A stretch of 64,000 nt of DNA from Lactobacillales bacterium (GCA_031261705.1 JAISJD010000044.1:70069-134068), one strand, 5' to 3'; positions 56,200-63,700 are shown, numbered from the stretch's first letter. Translations and numbers: made by a program. The notes: a model not told the origin generated them from the letters alone.

Positions 56200-56229
56200 T
56201 AAATTAATTGCGGTAAGGCAATTAATTTA
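56200..56229. promoter_or_regulatory. Inverted repeat upstream of the BlaI-type gene
   Basis: TAAATTAATTGC and GCAATTAATTTA are perfect 12-base arms around GGTAAG, about 75 bases upstream of the repressor start. It could be an operator or a hairpin. Confidence 0.4.
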
Positions 56230-56274
56230 TTATACACTAAAAATTTTTTTTAGTTAGAAAATTCTACTACACTA

Positions 56275-56452
56275 TATATACTGTGACTTTATGTCCTGGA
56301 TATTTTTGCGTGTGCGAAGTAGCAAGTTTAAGCGCTCCGCCATATGTTGCATGCCAACTACTTTTCTAATCGGTTGTTAAGCACTTCCATTGTCGACCTA
56401 ATCCTCTAACAACAGCTGCTTTCTTTTGTTCATCTAATTTTTTCGTTGATAC
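56275..56452 (-). pseudogene. Unidentified gene remnant
   Basis: After an AAGGAGG-like site the minus strand reads STKKLDEQKKAAVVRGLGRQ, WKCLTTD, stop, then WHATYGGALKLATSHTQKYP. The amino-acid composition is protein-like, but no start codon is in place and a stop interrupts it. It fills part of the 449-base gap between the BlaI-type gene and the ABC fragment. No family is recognised. Confidence 0.25.
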
Positions 56453-56574
56453 TTCCTCCTTATAAAATTAATAAAACAATTAATAAAACAATTAATAAAA
56501 CATCATGTTGAAATCTTTACAAAAATATAATAATATAATTATGTGATAAAATCAATAGAAAAAATGATTTAAGT

Positions 56575-56814
56575 ATGTATTTATACGAAAATGGAAATAA
56601 TTTATCAGGAGGACAAAAACAAAAAATTGGCCTAGCGAGAGCGCTTATCAAACAGCCTAAGATATTGCTTCTCGATGAAGCCACTAGCAATATAGATGAA
56701 TCTAGTAAACAACAAATATTGGATTTTATCTATTCCAATGATGATATGACTATAATAACTATTTCTCATGATCAAAGTATTTTAAATTATTCGACTCAAT
56801 TTTTATCGGTGTAA
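56575..56814 (+). pseudogene. ABC transporter ATPase C-terminal fragment
   Basis: 79 codons: [20 protein letters not shown] (signature), [13 protein letters not shown] (Walker B and D-loop) and ITISHDQSI (switch His). Walker A and the membrane domain are missing and there is no ribosome site, so this is a 3' remnant of an exporter-type ABC protein. The N-terminal ATPase fragment at 33379-33645 lies in another bacteriocin context; whether both derive from one gene type is open. Confidence 0.65.
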
Positions 56815-56901
56815 AAGAACTAATTAAACAGATGTTTTGTAATCATTTTCATAAGAGTTCTGTTTAATGGTATTTATTAAAAAAAGAAAAGAGGGAAAAA
56901 A

Positions 56902-57780
56902 ATGCTGTTAGAATTTAAGCATGTGACAAAGAAATATGGGGAGAATATCATTCTTGATGATATTTCACAAAAATTGACACCTGGTGTTTATGGTCTGCTG
57001 GGTGCAAATGGTGCAGGGAAAACGACCTTATTCAAAATCATTTGTGGAATTAAAAAGGCAACCAGTGGGCGGATAGACTATGATAATCGGGATATTTCAA
57101 AAGAACCTGAAAAATTTCATGAAGTGTTAGGTTATCTTCCGCAAGATTTCTCGTATTATCCAGAGTTTACAGGGTTGAAATTCATGTTATATATGGCTTC
57201 TCTTAAAGGCTTAAAAGTCAAAGAAGCGAAAGTGAGATGTACGGAACTTTTAAAGCTTGTGGGGCTTGAAAACGAAACAAAGAAAAAAATTAAAAATTAT
57301 TCAGGTGGAATGAAACAAAGACTGGGCATTGCTCAAGCGATGATTAATAATCCAAAAGTATTAATTTTAGATGAACCAACAGTTGGATTGGATCCAAAAG
57401 AGCGAGTGCGTTTCAGAAACTTGATTAGCTCGTTATCAGATGAAAAGATTATTATTCTTTCAACGCATATTGTGTCAGATGTTGAATATATTGCCGATGA
57501 AATCATTATCTTAAGAAAAGGCAAAATCATCAATCGCGGGGTGGCTTCCGAATTGGTCGAAGTGATTGATGATTGTGTATGGGAAGGTGTATTTGAAAGC
57601 CGAGAGGTGAACAGTGTGACCATGCATCATATTGTTAGTAATCAAAAACACTCAGAGGACGGCACGGTTTTAAGGATTATATCAAAAGAGTCTCCAGTAC
57701 CGAACGCGAAGAAAGTCGCTCCTACATTGGAAGATTTATATCTATACTATTTTAGAGAGGAAAATGAAAACAATGATTAA
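56902..57780 (+). CDS. ABC transporter ATP-binding protein
   Basis: 292 residues: Walker A GANGAGKTT, Q-loop YLPQDFSYYPE, signature YSGGMKQRLGIAQ, Walker B VLILDEPTVGLDP and switch His STHIVSD, with an 85-residue C-terminal extension. This is the CcmA/bacitracin-exporter-like group. GAGGG precedes the ATG, and its stop overlaps the permease start by 17 bases. It may give self-protection or export for a nearby peptide, but the substrate is not known. Confidence 0.87.
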   Translation: MLLEFKHVTKKYGENIILDDISQKLTPGVYGLLGANGAGKTTLFKIICGIKKATSGRIDYDNRDISKEPEKFHEVLGYLPQDFSYYPEFTGLKFMLYMASLKGLKVKEAKVRCTELLKLVGLENETKKKIKNYSGGMKQRLGIAQAMINNPKVLILDEPTVGLDPKERVRFRNLISSLSDEKIIILSTHIVSDVEYIADEIIILRKGKIINRGVASELVEVIDDCVWEGVFESREVNSVTMHHIVSNQKHSEDGTVLRIISKESPVPNAKKVAPTLEDLYLYYFREENENND

Positions 57781-58921
57781 ATTTGAAATAGATAAAATGA
57801 TTAAAAATAAACTATTTGTTGGACTTTCTATTCTTACAGTATTTGCTTTAGCAGGCATCTTTTTTGTTGGCTATCATTATTCTCAATTGAGTTTGACAGA
57901 GAAACACAATGAAGAAAAAGGGGTATCAGAATTATATGAAAATAAATCTATCCTCTATGCAGGAAACTTTGACGATCAAAAAGTAGAAGATATTTTATCG
58001 AAATATATCGAAGACTATCAGAAAAAAGAACCCGAGAAACGACCGTTTGACTTATTCTCTTCGAATATTGCGGATGCCTTCTTTCCTCAAGGGGAAGATG
58101 TCTATCTTAAAATGAATAAAGCGATGGAAAATGGGAAAAAGCTCTCGATGAATCAAATTTCTTTGAAAAAAATAAAAGAGATTGGGTTTCCTTTCTTTAA
58201 AAAAGGGTTAACGATTGGAAATTATGTTCGTTGGGACGATTTCTATAAAGTAACAGGAAGTCTATTTTTCGTCAGTTGTCTTTTAACCATTCTTGTCTGT
58301 TCGTCAGTTTTTTCTGGGGAATCTTCAAGAAATATCAATCAATTACTGCTGTCCACGAAATATGGAAGAACAAAATTAACGAGAGCAAAAATCATTGCTT
58401 CAACGATGGTCTCAGTAGGACTCTTTTTACTGATTCAAGTGATTTCATTTGCGATGTTCTTCTTCTATAATAAAGGATTTAGCGGGTGGGACGTGAGTAT
58501 TCAGACGAATTTTTCGTTAAATTTATTTTCATTTCCAGCTGAACTCAACCAGTTGCAAGTAGAGCTTCTTTCATTGGTTGTTCAACTATTTGGGGTACTC
58601 TTTATCGTAGGAACGACGTTGTTCATTTCCTCTATGACGAAAACCACGTTTAGTTCTTTAGCGATTTCATTGGGAATCTTTGCACTCCCTCTTGCACTCC
58701 TTAAATTATTTAAGGACGGGATGCTGAATAAACTCCTTTATTTATTCCCAATAAATAATTATAATACGGAAACCTTGCTGTCAATCGCTGGAACCAGCAA
58801 AGGATTCTTATTCCCAACATTCTATGCAAATATCAGTTTTCTTTTAATTTTCCTCTTGGGACTAAAATTAATTTTTGATTTGATGATTTATTTGAATATA
58901 AAGAATAAGAGTTTCAACTAA
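57764..58921 (+). CDS. ABC transporter permease (ABC-2 type)
   Basis: 385 residues. One N-terminal helix (FVGLSILTVFALAGIFFVGY, about 18-37), a large extracellular loop of about 130 residues (ENKSILYAGNFDDQKVEDIL), then five C-terminal helices. This is typical of ABC-2 permeases of lantibiotic- or lactococcin-immunity-like pairs. SSVFSGESSRNINQLLLSTK is the conserved cytoplasmic coupling segment. It is translationally coupled to the ATPase and ends the operon at a terminator. Confidence 0.8.
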   Translation: MKTMIKFEIDKMIKNKLFVGLSILTVFALAGIFFVGYHYSQLSLTEKHNEEKGVSELYENKSILYAGNFDDQKVEDILSKYIEDYQKKEPEKRPFDLFSSNIADAFFPQGEDVYLKMNKAMENGKKLSMNQISLKKIKEIGFPFFKKGLTIGNYVRWDDFYKVTGSLFFVSCLLTILVCSSVFSGESSRNINQLLLSTKYGRTKLTRAKIIASTMVSVGLFLLIQVISFAMFFFYNKGFSGWDVSIQTNFSLNLFSFPAELNQLQVELLSLVVQLFGVLFIVGTTLFISSMTKTTFSSLAISLGIFALPLALLKLFKDGMLNKLLYLFPINNYNTETLLSIAGTSKGFLFPTFYANISFLLIFLLGLKLIFDLMIYLNIKNKSFN

Positions 58922-58934
58922 AAAACTTAAAAAC

Positions 58935-58975
58935 AAAGGCTTCTGCATTCTGTTCTGAAAGGTGGAAGCCTTTTT
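58935..58975 (+). terminator. Terminator of the ABC operon
   Basis: AAAGGCTTC pairs with GAAGCCTTT, then TTTT. Confidence 0.8.
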
Positions 58976-59111
58976 ATTTTGTCAATATTTTGAATAAATT
59001 TTAAAATGTTTAAACAAACAAAAAGTAAACAAAAGCTTAAATTTCATGGTATACTTAGAGTAAAAATTAGAAAGATTCCGTTGAGTGAACCAAGGGACGG
59101 GAGGACGAAAA

Positions 59112-59879
59112 ATGAAGAAGCAGGAACGACAGAATCAGATTATAAAATTACTTGAAAAACAAGGAAAAATCATGGTTTCAGAGATTGTAGAGGAACTTCA
59201 GGTTTCCGATATGACGGTGCGCCGTGACTTAGATGAATTAGAGGCAGCAGGACGATTAAAGCGAGTGCATGGAGGTGCGCAAAGCTATCAAAAATATACC
59301 GGACTAGAGCTTACACATGAGCAGAAGAAAGTCATTCATGTGGCGGAAAAAAATGAAATTGTTCGCTGTGCTTTGTCGCTAATTCAAGAAGGAGATACGT
59401 TATTTTTAGGAACGGGGACTACGATTGAGATGTTAGCAAAGGCGATGGACTTTCAAAATGTCCATGTGGTGACAAATAGCCTACCCGTCTTTCTTATCTT
59501 GGATAACAAACTTGAGGAAGGGCAGCTCTTTCTCACAGGTGGAGAGTTTCGAAAAAAAACAGGGGCATTTTATGGAGAATTGGCAGAAAGAAATATTCGT
59601 CAGCTCCGTTTTGCAAAATCCTTTATCAGTGCAAACGCAATTAACGAGGATCATATTATGACAACGAAGCTGGCTGAAGGAACGACTGAACATCTGGCAT
59701 TTGATGCCGCACGAGAAAAATATCTATTAGTAGATTCTTCGAAATTTAACAAGGAAGATTTCAATGTTTTTTATTCCTTAAAAAACATTACCGCCGTGCT
59801 GACGAATGAGGATAATGACGTAGCTTTTGATGAGTTTGAGCAATACACCAAAATTTTGTTTGCCAAAGAGTTTGAATAA
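59112..59879 (+). CDS. DeoR-family transcriptional regulator
   Basis: 255 residues: N-terminal DeoR helix-turn-helix (RQNQIIKLLEKQGKIMVSEI, then DMTVRRDLDELEAAGRLKRV and HGG), and a DeoRC sugar-phosphate-binding domain (LFLGTGTTIEMLAKAM, VVTNSLPVFLIL, LLVDSSKFNKEDF). The ATG at 59112 follows CGGGAGGAC. It resembles LacR/FruR-type repressors. No sugar operon is adjacent; an IclR-type regulator follows after 35 bases. Confidence 0.86.
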   Translation: MKKQERQNQIIKLLEKQGKIMVSEIVEELQVSDMTVRRDLDELEAAGRLKRVHGGAQSYQKYTGLELTHEQKKVIHVAEKNEIVRCALSLIQEGDTLFLGTGTTIEMLAKAMDFQNVHVVTNSLPVFLILDNKLEEGQLFLTGGEFRKKTGAFYGELAERNIRQLRFAKSFISANAINEDHIMTTKLAEGTTEHLAFDAAREKYLLVDSSKFNKEDFNVFYSLKNITAVLTNEDNDVAFDEFEQYTKILFAKEFE

Positions 59880-59914
59880 ACAAAATTGACTTTTCAGTAA
59901 GGAGAAATGACGTT

Positions 59915-60676
59915 ATGCCTGAAAATAAAGAAAAAACATACGGTTCCGTTCTCGTGAAAGCCATCGAAATCCTTGATTATCTCCGTGATAGTAAGCAAGC
60001 TCCAACCGCAACGGATATGGTGCGTGACTTGGCACTGACAAAGTCGACCTTATCGAAGATTTTACAGACGATGCAGTACTATCACCTAGTGGAAAAGGAA
60101 AACGAGTCTAACCGCTATTCAATGGGTGGGCGTCTGATTGGGTATGGGGAAAAAGCCAGCGCACAATTTAGCATTGAAGCAATCGTTCATCCTTATATGG
60201 AGAGTTTGCTGAAGGAAATCGGTGAAACGGTGCATCTAGGGGTCGAGGAAAACGATTATATGATGTATATACAGAAGATGGATTCGACCGAAGTCGTTCA
60301 TCTCCGTTCAAGAATCGGTGAAACAGTGCGCCTGTATAGCTCAGCAATGGGCAAAGCCGTGCTTGCGAGTAAATCTGCTTCAGAAATTCGTACCTATATG
60401 AAGAAAACCACCCTTGAACCTCTCACTACCCACACGATTACCGACAAAAAAGCTTTTGAAAAGGAGATTCAGACCGTCCAAAAGCTCGGCTATGCGGTGG
60501 ATAATCGAGAAAACGAGGACTCCGTCTATTGTATCGGCGTTGCTCTAGTGAAAAAAGGTAAAATCTACGGGGCGCTTAGCATTAGTGTGCCGCTTTACCG
60601 ACTAACCGACGAGAAAAAAGAACGAATCATTCAAGGCTTGCTGTTTTGTAAGGGACGGATTGAGGAGGAAATATAA
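59915..60676 (+). CDS. IclR-family transcriptional regulator
   Basis: 253 residues: N-terminal IclR winged helix (SVLVKAIEILDYLRD, TKSTLSKILQTMQYYHLVEK) and an effector domain with GETVHLGVEENDYMMYIQKM, SRIGETVRLYSSAMGKAVLA and YAVDNRENEDSVYCIGVALV. This matches KdgR-like IclR proteins. AAGGAGAAA precedes the ATG. Probably co-transcribed with the DeoR-type gene; the genes they control are not in view, pointing to a lost or distant catabolic operon. Confidence 0.86.
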   Translation: MPENKEKTYGSVLVKAIEILDYLRDSKQAPTATDMVRDLALTKSTLSKILQTMQYYHLVEKENESNRYSMGGRLIGYGEKASAQFSIEAIVHPYMESLLKEIGETVHLGVEENDYMMYIQKMDSTEVVHLRSRIGETVRLYSSAMGKAVLASKSASEIRTYMKKTTLEPLTTHTITDKKAFEKEIQTVQKLGYAVDNRENEDSVYCIGVALVKKGKIYGALSISVPLYRLTDEKKERIIQGLLFCKGRIEEEI

Positions 60677-61098
60677 GGTGAAACTTCATGGAACTTTTGG
60701 TTTTATGGGGTTTTTTGTTGAAAAAATGAATAGCAAGAGGACTGTTTTTTTCTTACGAATGGCTTATATTGCGTTATTTCAACCCTAAATACTATCTAAA
60801 ATTTTTGGATAATCAGTAATTTTCACTCAACGATTATCAAGGTTTATATCTATGGGGGCATCTAAATGATAGGTGTTTCTTTTTTGAACCGCTTTTCTCA
60901 AGTACTATTGGAAAAGTTTATTGTCAGAAAATTGAATAATAAGTCTATTTAATAGGAGATAGAAATTTTTAAAGATTTATTTCAACAAATAAAGAATTTT
61001 TGTGAGTGATTGAACGCTAAAAAAATTTAGACAATTAGAAAAGAAGAAGTAGCGGTTGTCATTTACGGAAATGTGCAGAAAATCCACTAGGAACCTCT
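60677..61098. other. Gene-free stretch before the leaderless peptide genes
   Basis: AT-rich, with no ORF longer than about 30 codons carrying a ribosome site, and no tRNA or clear terminator after the IclR gene. CAGAAAATCC just before the promoter at 61099 resembles GAGAAAATCT upstream of the second peptide promoter. Confidence 0.5.
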
Positions 61099-61124
61099 TA
61101 TACTTACATTGTAATCGATTACAA
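61099..61124 (+). promoter_or_regulatory. Promoter -10 and cre palindrome of peptide gene 1
   Basis: TATACT at 61099-61104 is followed after 4 bases by the perfect palindrome TTGTAATCGATTACAA (61109-61124). Its inner 14 bases match the CcpA consensus at every position. Sitting over the start site, it should act as a repressor site. Confidence 0.7.
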
Positions 61125-61150
61125 AAAAGCGAAGAAGAGGAGAGAAAACT

Positions 61151-61285
61151 ATGTGGTCAACAATTATTGCATTAGCTACTAAATTAGGTTACAAAGCAAT
61201 CCAATATGTATTAGCTCATAAAGATGAATTAATCGCAATGGGAATCAACGCAGCAATCGAACTACTTAAATACTTGTTTGGATAA
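61151..61285 (+). CDS. Leaderless bacteriocin-like peptide 1
   Basis: 44 residues, MWSTIIALATKLGYKAIQYV then LAHKDELIAMGINAAIELLK and YLFG, with no leader and GAGGAGAG before the ATG. The ATK-x-G-x-KA-x-x-x-x-x-AHK-x-x-I-x-x-x-INA pattern recalls epidermicin, lacticin Q/Z and aureocin A53, leaderless class II bacteriocins acting on membranes. Net charge is only about +1, so a phenol-soluble-modulin-like surfactant or toxin is an alternative. It has its own promoter and terminator, separate from the following four genes. Confidence 0.75.
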   Translation: MWSTIIALATKLGYKAIQYVLAHKDELIAMGINAAIELLKYLFG

Positions 61286-61390
61286 AAGAACACGTTAACA
61301 CGAGCAGAATTAAGGCAAATTGTCTTAGCCAACCCAAACCTCATACCGATTTAGTAATAGTTATATTGATTATATAACTAAACAATCCTT

Positions 61391-61423
61391 ACCTCATCTA
61401 TTTTCAATAGGTGGGGTTTTTTG
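61391..61423 (+). terminator. Terminator of peptide gene 1
   Basis: ACCTCATCTATT pairs with AATAGGTGGGGT (two G-U), followed by six Ts. Confidence 0.8.
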
Positions 61424-61633
61424 TTGAGAAATAGTGGCAAGGGTCGTTCCAATTAAAGTAAATATTTTTCATTATTTTGAAAAATAAAAAAATCTGTTCT
61501 TTCTTATATATCAAGGGATTTTTTAAATTTATTAAATCTAATTGTCTGTTGTTAAAAAATAAAGAGAAGAAGAATGCAGTTTATTTTTTTGAAATTAAAA
61601 GTTTTTACAAAAAGTTCTTTTAATGACAATTTT

Positions 61634-61647
61634 AGTAAACGCTTTCA
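61634..61647 (+). promoter_or_regulatory. cre-like site upstream of the second peptide operon
   Basis: AGTAAACGCTTTCA matches 13 of 14 consensus positions; it lies about 120 bases upstream of the -10 box. Confidence 0.5.
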
Positions 61648-61769
61648 ATCGACTTTTTTAAAAAGGAATTTCAACTCTTTTTCAATGATCAAAAAAATCT
61701 TTCAATAACAAAAAAAGATTTACTAAATATCATTTGAGAAAATCTAAGGAAAAGTGATTGAAACCCTAC

Positions 61770-61795
61770 TATAATCACATTGTAAGCAGTTACAA
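61770..61795 (+). promoter_or_regulatory. Promoter -10 and cre-like palindrome of peptide genes 2-5
   Basis: TATAAT at 61770-61775, then 4 bases, then TTGTAAGCAGTTACAA (61780-61795); the inner 14 bases match the cre consensus at 13 positions. The geometry is identical to the gene-1 promoter. Confidence 0.7.
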
Positions 61796-61822
61796 AGACG
61801 TAACGAAAAGGAGGAATGAACC

Positions 61823-61957
61823 ATGTGGGCAACAATCGTAGCAACAGCGACTAAGCTAGGCACGAAAGCAATTCAATACGTGCTAGCACACAAGTCTGAG
61901 TTAATCGCAATGGGCATTAGCGCAGCAATCGCATTATTAAAATTATTGTTTGCTTAA
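61823..61957 (+). CDS. Leaderless bacteriocin-like peptide 2
   Basis: 44 residues, MWATIVATATKLGTKAIQYV then LAHKSELIAMGISAAIALLK and LLFA. It is the most cationic of the set (four Lys, one Glu, net about +3) and the most hydrophobic at the C-terminus. AAAGGAGG precedes the ATG. First gene of the four-gene operon. The N-terminal Met-Trp and the central LAHK-x-ELIAMGI core are shared by all five peptides. Confidence 0.75.
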   Translation: MWATIVATATKLGTKAIQYVLAHKSELIAMGISAAIALLKLLFA

Positions 61958-61991
61958 TGCAAACTAGAAAAATTGAAAGGAGGTATGAACT

Positions 61992-62126
61992 ATGTGGGCA
62001 GCAATCGTAGCAGTAGCAAAAGCAATTGGAACTTCAGCTTTAAATTATGTCTTAGCGCATAAAGATGAATTAATCGCAATGGGAATCAGTGCAGCAATCG
62101 AACTAATCAAACGTTTATTTAGCTAA
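61992..62126 (+). CDS. Leaderless bacteriocin-like peptide 3
   Basis: 44 residues, MWAAIVAVAKAIGTSALNYV then LAHKDELIAMGISAAIELIK and RLFS, behind AAAGGAGG. The protein is identical to peptide 4, and the two genes differ only by a few silent bases, so one is a recent duplicate. It begins 34 bases after peptide 2. Confidence 0.75.
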   Translation: MWAAIVAVAKAIGTSALNYVLAHKDELIAMGISAAIELIKRLFS

Positions 62127-62172
62127 TCCCTTTCCTGTCGGTGGATTTGAAAAGGATTTAGAAAAAGAAAGC

Positions 62173-62235
62173 ATGTAGACAACAGTCGTTATGGGCGTAG
62201 CGACAAAGTTGGACTCATTCAAAAATTGGGGGAAC
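62173..62235 (+). pseudogene. Dead sixth copy of the leaderless peptide gene
   Basis: ATG TAG, then codons reading TTVVMGVATKLDSFKNW. This aligns with MWATIVATATKLG of peptide 2, with the conserved Trp2 codon TGG turned into TAG and the frame dissolving after about 18 codons. It sits between the two identical copies 3 and 4. Confidence 0.6.
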
Positions 62236-62284
62236 CCCAGTTATCCATTCAATATAAAAATCAAACATAAAGGAGGAAATTACT

Positions 62285-62419
62285 ATGTGGGCAGCAATCG
62301 TAGCAGTAGCAAAAGCAATTGGAACTTCAGCTTTAAATTATGTCTTAGCACATAAAGATGAATTAATCGCAATGGGAATCAGCGCAGCAATCGAACTAAT
62401 CAAACGTTTATTTAGCTAA
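62285..62419 (+). CDS. Leaderless bacteriocin-like peptide 4
   Basis: The protein is identical to peptide 3 (MWAAIVAVAKAIGTSALNYV...). AAAGGAGG precedes the ATG. Conserved synteny of the ribosome site and sequence from about 62277 indicates a duplication unit that includes the Shine-Dalgarno. Two identical genes may raise the dose of this peptide. Confidence 0.75.
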   Translation: MWAAIVAVAKAIGTSALNYVLAHKDELIAMGISAAIELIKRLFS

Positions 62420-62468
62420 TCTAAATAATCTGGATATTGTTACTAAAATTTGAAGGGAGGTATGAACC

Positions 62469-62603
62469 ATGTGGGCAACAATCGTTGAATTAGCAACTAA
62501 ATACGGTTATAAAGCACTCCAATACATTCTAGCACATAAAGAAGAATTGGTTGCTATGGGAATTGAAGCAGTAATCGAACTACTTAAATATTTATTTGGT
62601 TAA
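62469..62603 (+). CDS. Leaderless bacteriocin-like peptide 5
   Basis: 44 residues, MWATIVELATKYGYKALQYI then LAHKEELVAMGIEAVIELLK and YLFG, the most acidic member (about -1). AGGGAGG precedes the ATG. It is closest to peptide 1 in its C-terminal half (ELLKYLFG). Last gene of the operon; a strong hairpin follows 14 bases after the stop. Together the five could form a multi-component bacteriocin such as the aureocin A70 type. Confidence 0.75.
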   Translation: MWATIVELATKYGYKALQYILAHKEELVAMGIEAVIELLKYLFG

Positions 62604-62617
62604 TCAAATAAAACAAT

Positions 62618-62656
62618 GAAGTCACCCCAAAAAGTCTAACTTTTTGGGGTGACTTC
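62618..62656 (+). terminator. Terminator hairpin after the peptide operon
   Basis: GAAGTCACCCCAAAAAG pairs perfectly over 17 bases with CTTTTTGGGGTGACTTC around TCTAA. There is no long T-run, but it is extremely stable. Confidence 0.7.
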
Positions 62657-62718
62657 AAAATGATAATACCCTCTAAAGTTAGATTTTTGGGTCTAACTTT
62701 AGGGGGTATTATCATTTT
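62657..62718. repeat. Second large inverted repeat
   Basis: AAAATGATAATACCCTCTAA...GTTAG pairs with CTAAC...TTAGGGGGTATTATCATTTT (one G-U), adjoining the first hairpin without a gap. Both share the TCTAACTTT(TT) motif, so one may be derived from the other or both from a small mobile element. Confidence 0.6.
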
Positions 62719-63134
62719 AGTAAGGCTATTTCTTTATTGTGTAAGGATTGACTTGTTACATATACTTTAAACTTATAGTTACATAACAAATAATTATTTT
62801 ACGTTATATATAGAGTTGACTAATATAATATTCATAAAGATTTTATTCCTAAATTGCAAGAATAAGTTAGCCCACTCCCTAATGCAAAATTATTGAGTGT
62901 GATGCTTCTATGGGAGGGGTCAGTATTTTCCTCGCCTAACACACTTTTTTCTTGGATAGCAACTGTCTAAGTTCAAACCAGCTGTAACCTATGACATAAG
63001 AACGACCCCACAGGAAAGAAAAAAAGTCAATAAGTGACGTCACTTATTTTTTCCAGTTAGCTAGCAAAAATACAGACAATCAAAAATGAAATCAGTGTTA
63101 TAATTTCTCTATCAAATTTTGAGGAGTGAGACGT
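62719..63134. other. Gene-free stretch
   Basis: No supportable gene. It contains a perfect 16-base palindrome TAAGTGACGTCACTTA at 63031-63046 (possible operator) and a stretch at 62870-63000 that reads like remnant coding sequence but has no long frame. Confidence 0.4.
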
Positions 63135-63230
63135 ATGAAAATTTATTATACTTTAGACGGTGAAAAAATTAGATATTCTAGTTACGATTTAAGTAGAGAA
63201 GAAATTGATATGATGAATTTTTCAGTATAA
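63135..63230 (+). CDS. Small ORF, possibly the start of a decayed gene
   Basis: 31 codons, MKIYYTLDGEKIRYSSYDLS then REEIDMMNFSV, with GAGGAGTGAG before the ATG. After the TAA the same frame stays open for another 32 codons (QFHKAIKGFKDYETDNFKID), so the stop may be a nonsense change in a gene of about 64 codons. No family is recognised. Confidence 0.35.
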   Translation: MKIYYTLDGEKIRYSSYDLSREEIDMMNFSV

Positions 63231-63590
63231 ATTATTGCACAGTTTCATAAAGCAATTAAAGGTTTTAAGGATTATGAGACTGATAATTTTAAAATAGATA
63301 GTTTTTTATTTTTTTTTGTGAAGAATTGATGGGAAATCCAACTTCTAGATTTTTGGGTCGGAATTCAATAATGAGTTAATCACTATTTTTCAGTCTGTGC
63401 GCTCCCCATTAATTGAATTGTATCAAAAACTAGATTAAGACGATATTATAATTGGTTTGAAAAATAATTTGTAAGCAAAGACAAATAGGAATAAACCATT
63501 CCATCAAAAAAAGATGTCTAATGTTATTTATCATCTTATATGACTTTATCATTCTAATTCTAGTGAAAATTGAGAACAAATAGCACGAAA

Positions 63591-63700
63591 TATCATAAAC
63601 GGTCGATTTTTTGTCATAAATGGTTAGGCGAGGTCATTCATGACAAAAAATCGACCGTTTATGACATGACAAACACAAATTTATAAAAAAATTGTATGAT
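63591..63700. promoter_or_regulatory. Divergent response-regulator boxes and bacteriocin-type promoter
   Basis: Two box pairs face away from each other. The leftward pair starts at 63591 and 63612 (TCATAAACGGTCG, TGTCATAAATGG). The rightward pair ends at 63645 and 63666 (TCATGACA, GTTTATGACA). Each pair has 21-base periodicity, and the whole is a near-perfect inverted repeat. To the right the leader, with TATGAT at 63695-63700 as -10, is nearly identical to that of the two-peptide bacteriocin operon at 33 kb. Confidence 0.75.

Larger units (their letters stand above)
61286..61822. other. Intergenic region between peptide operons
   Basis: It holds the gene-1 terminator, an AGTTATAT/ATATAACT hairpin at 61359-61379, a cre-like site at 61634-61647 and the second promoter. 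No open reading frame with a ribosome site is seen; the sequence is strongly AT-rich. Confidence 0.5.

Noticed and set aside
63135..63329. Intact 64-codon gene
   Set aside because: An in-frame TAA at 63228 splits it; only the first 31 codons can be translated normally.
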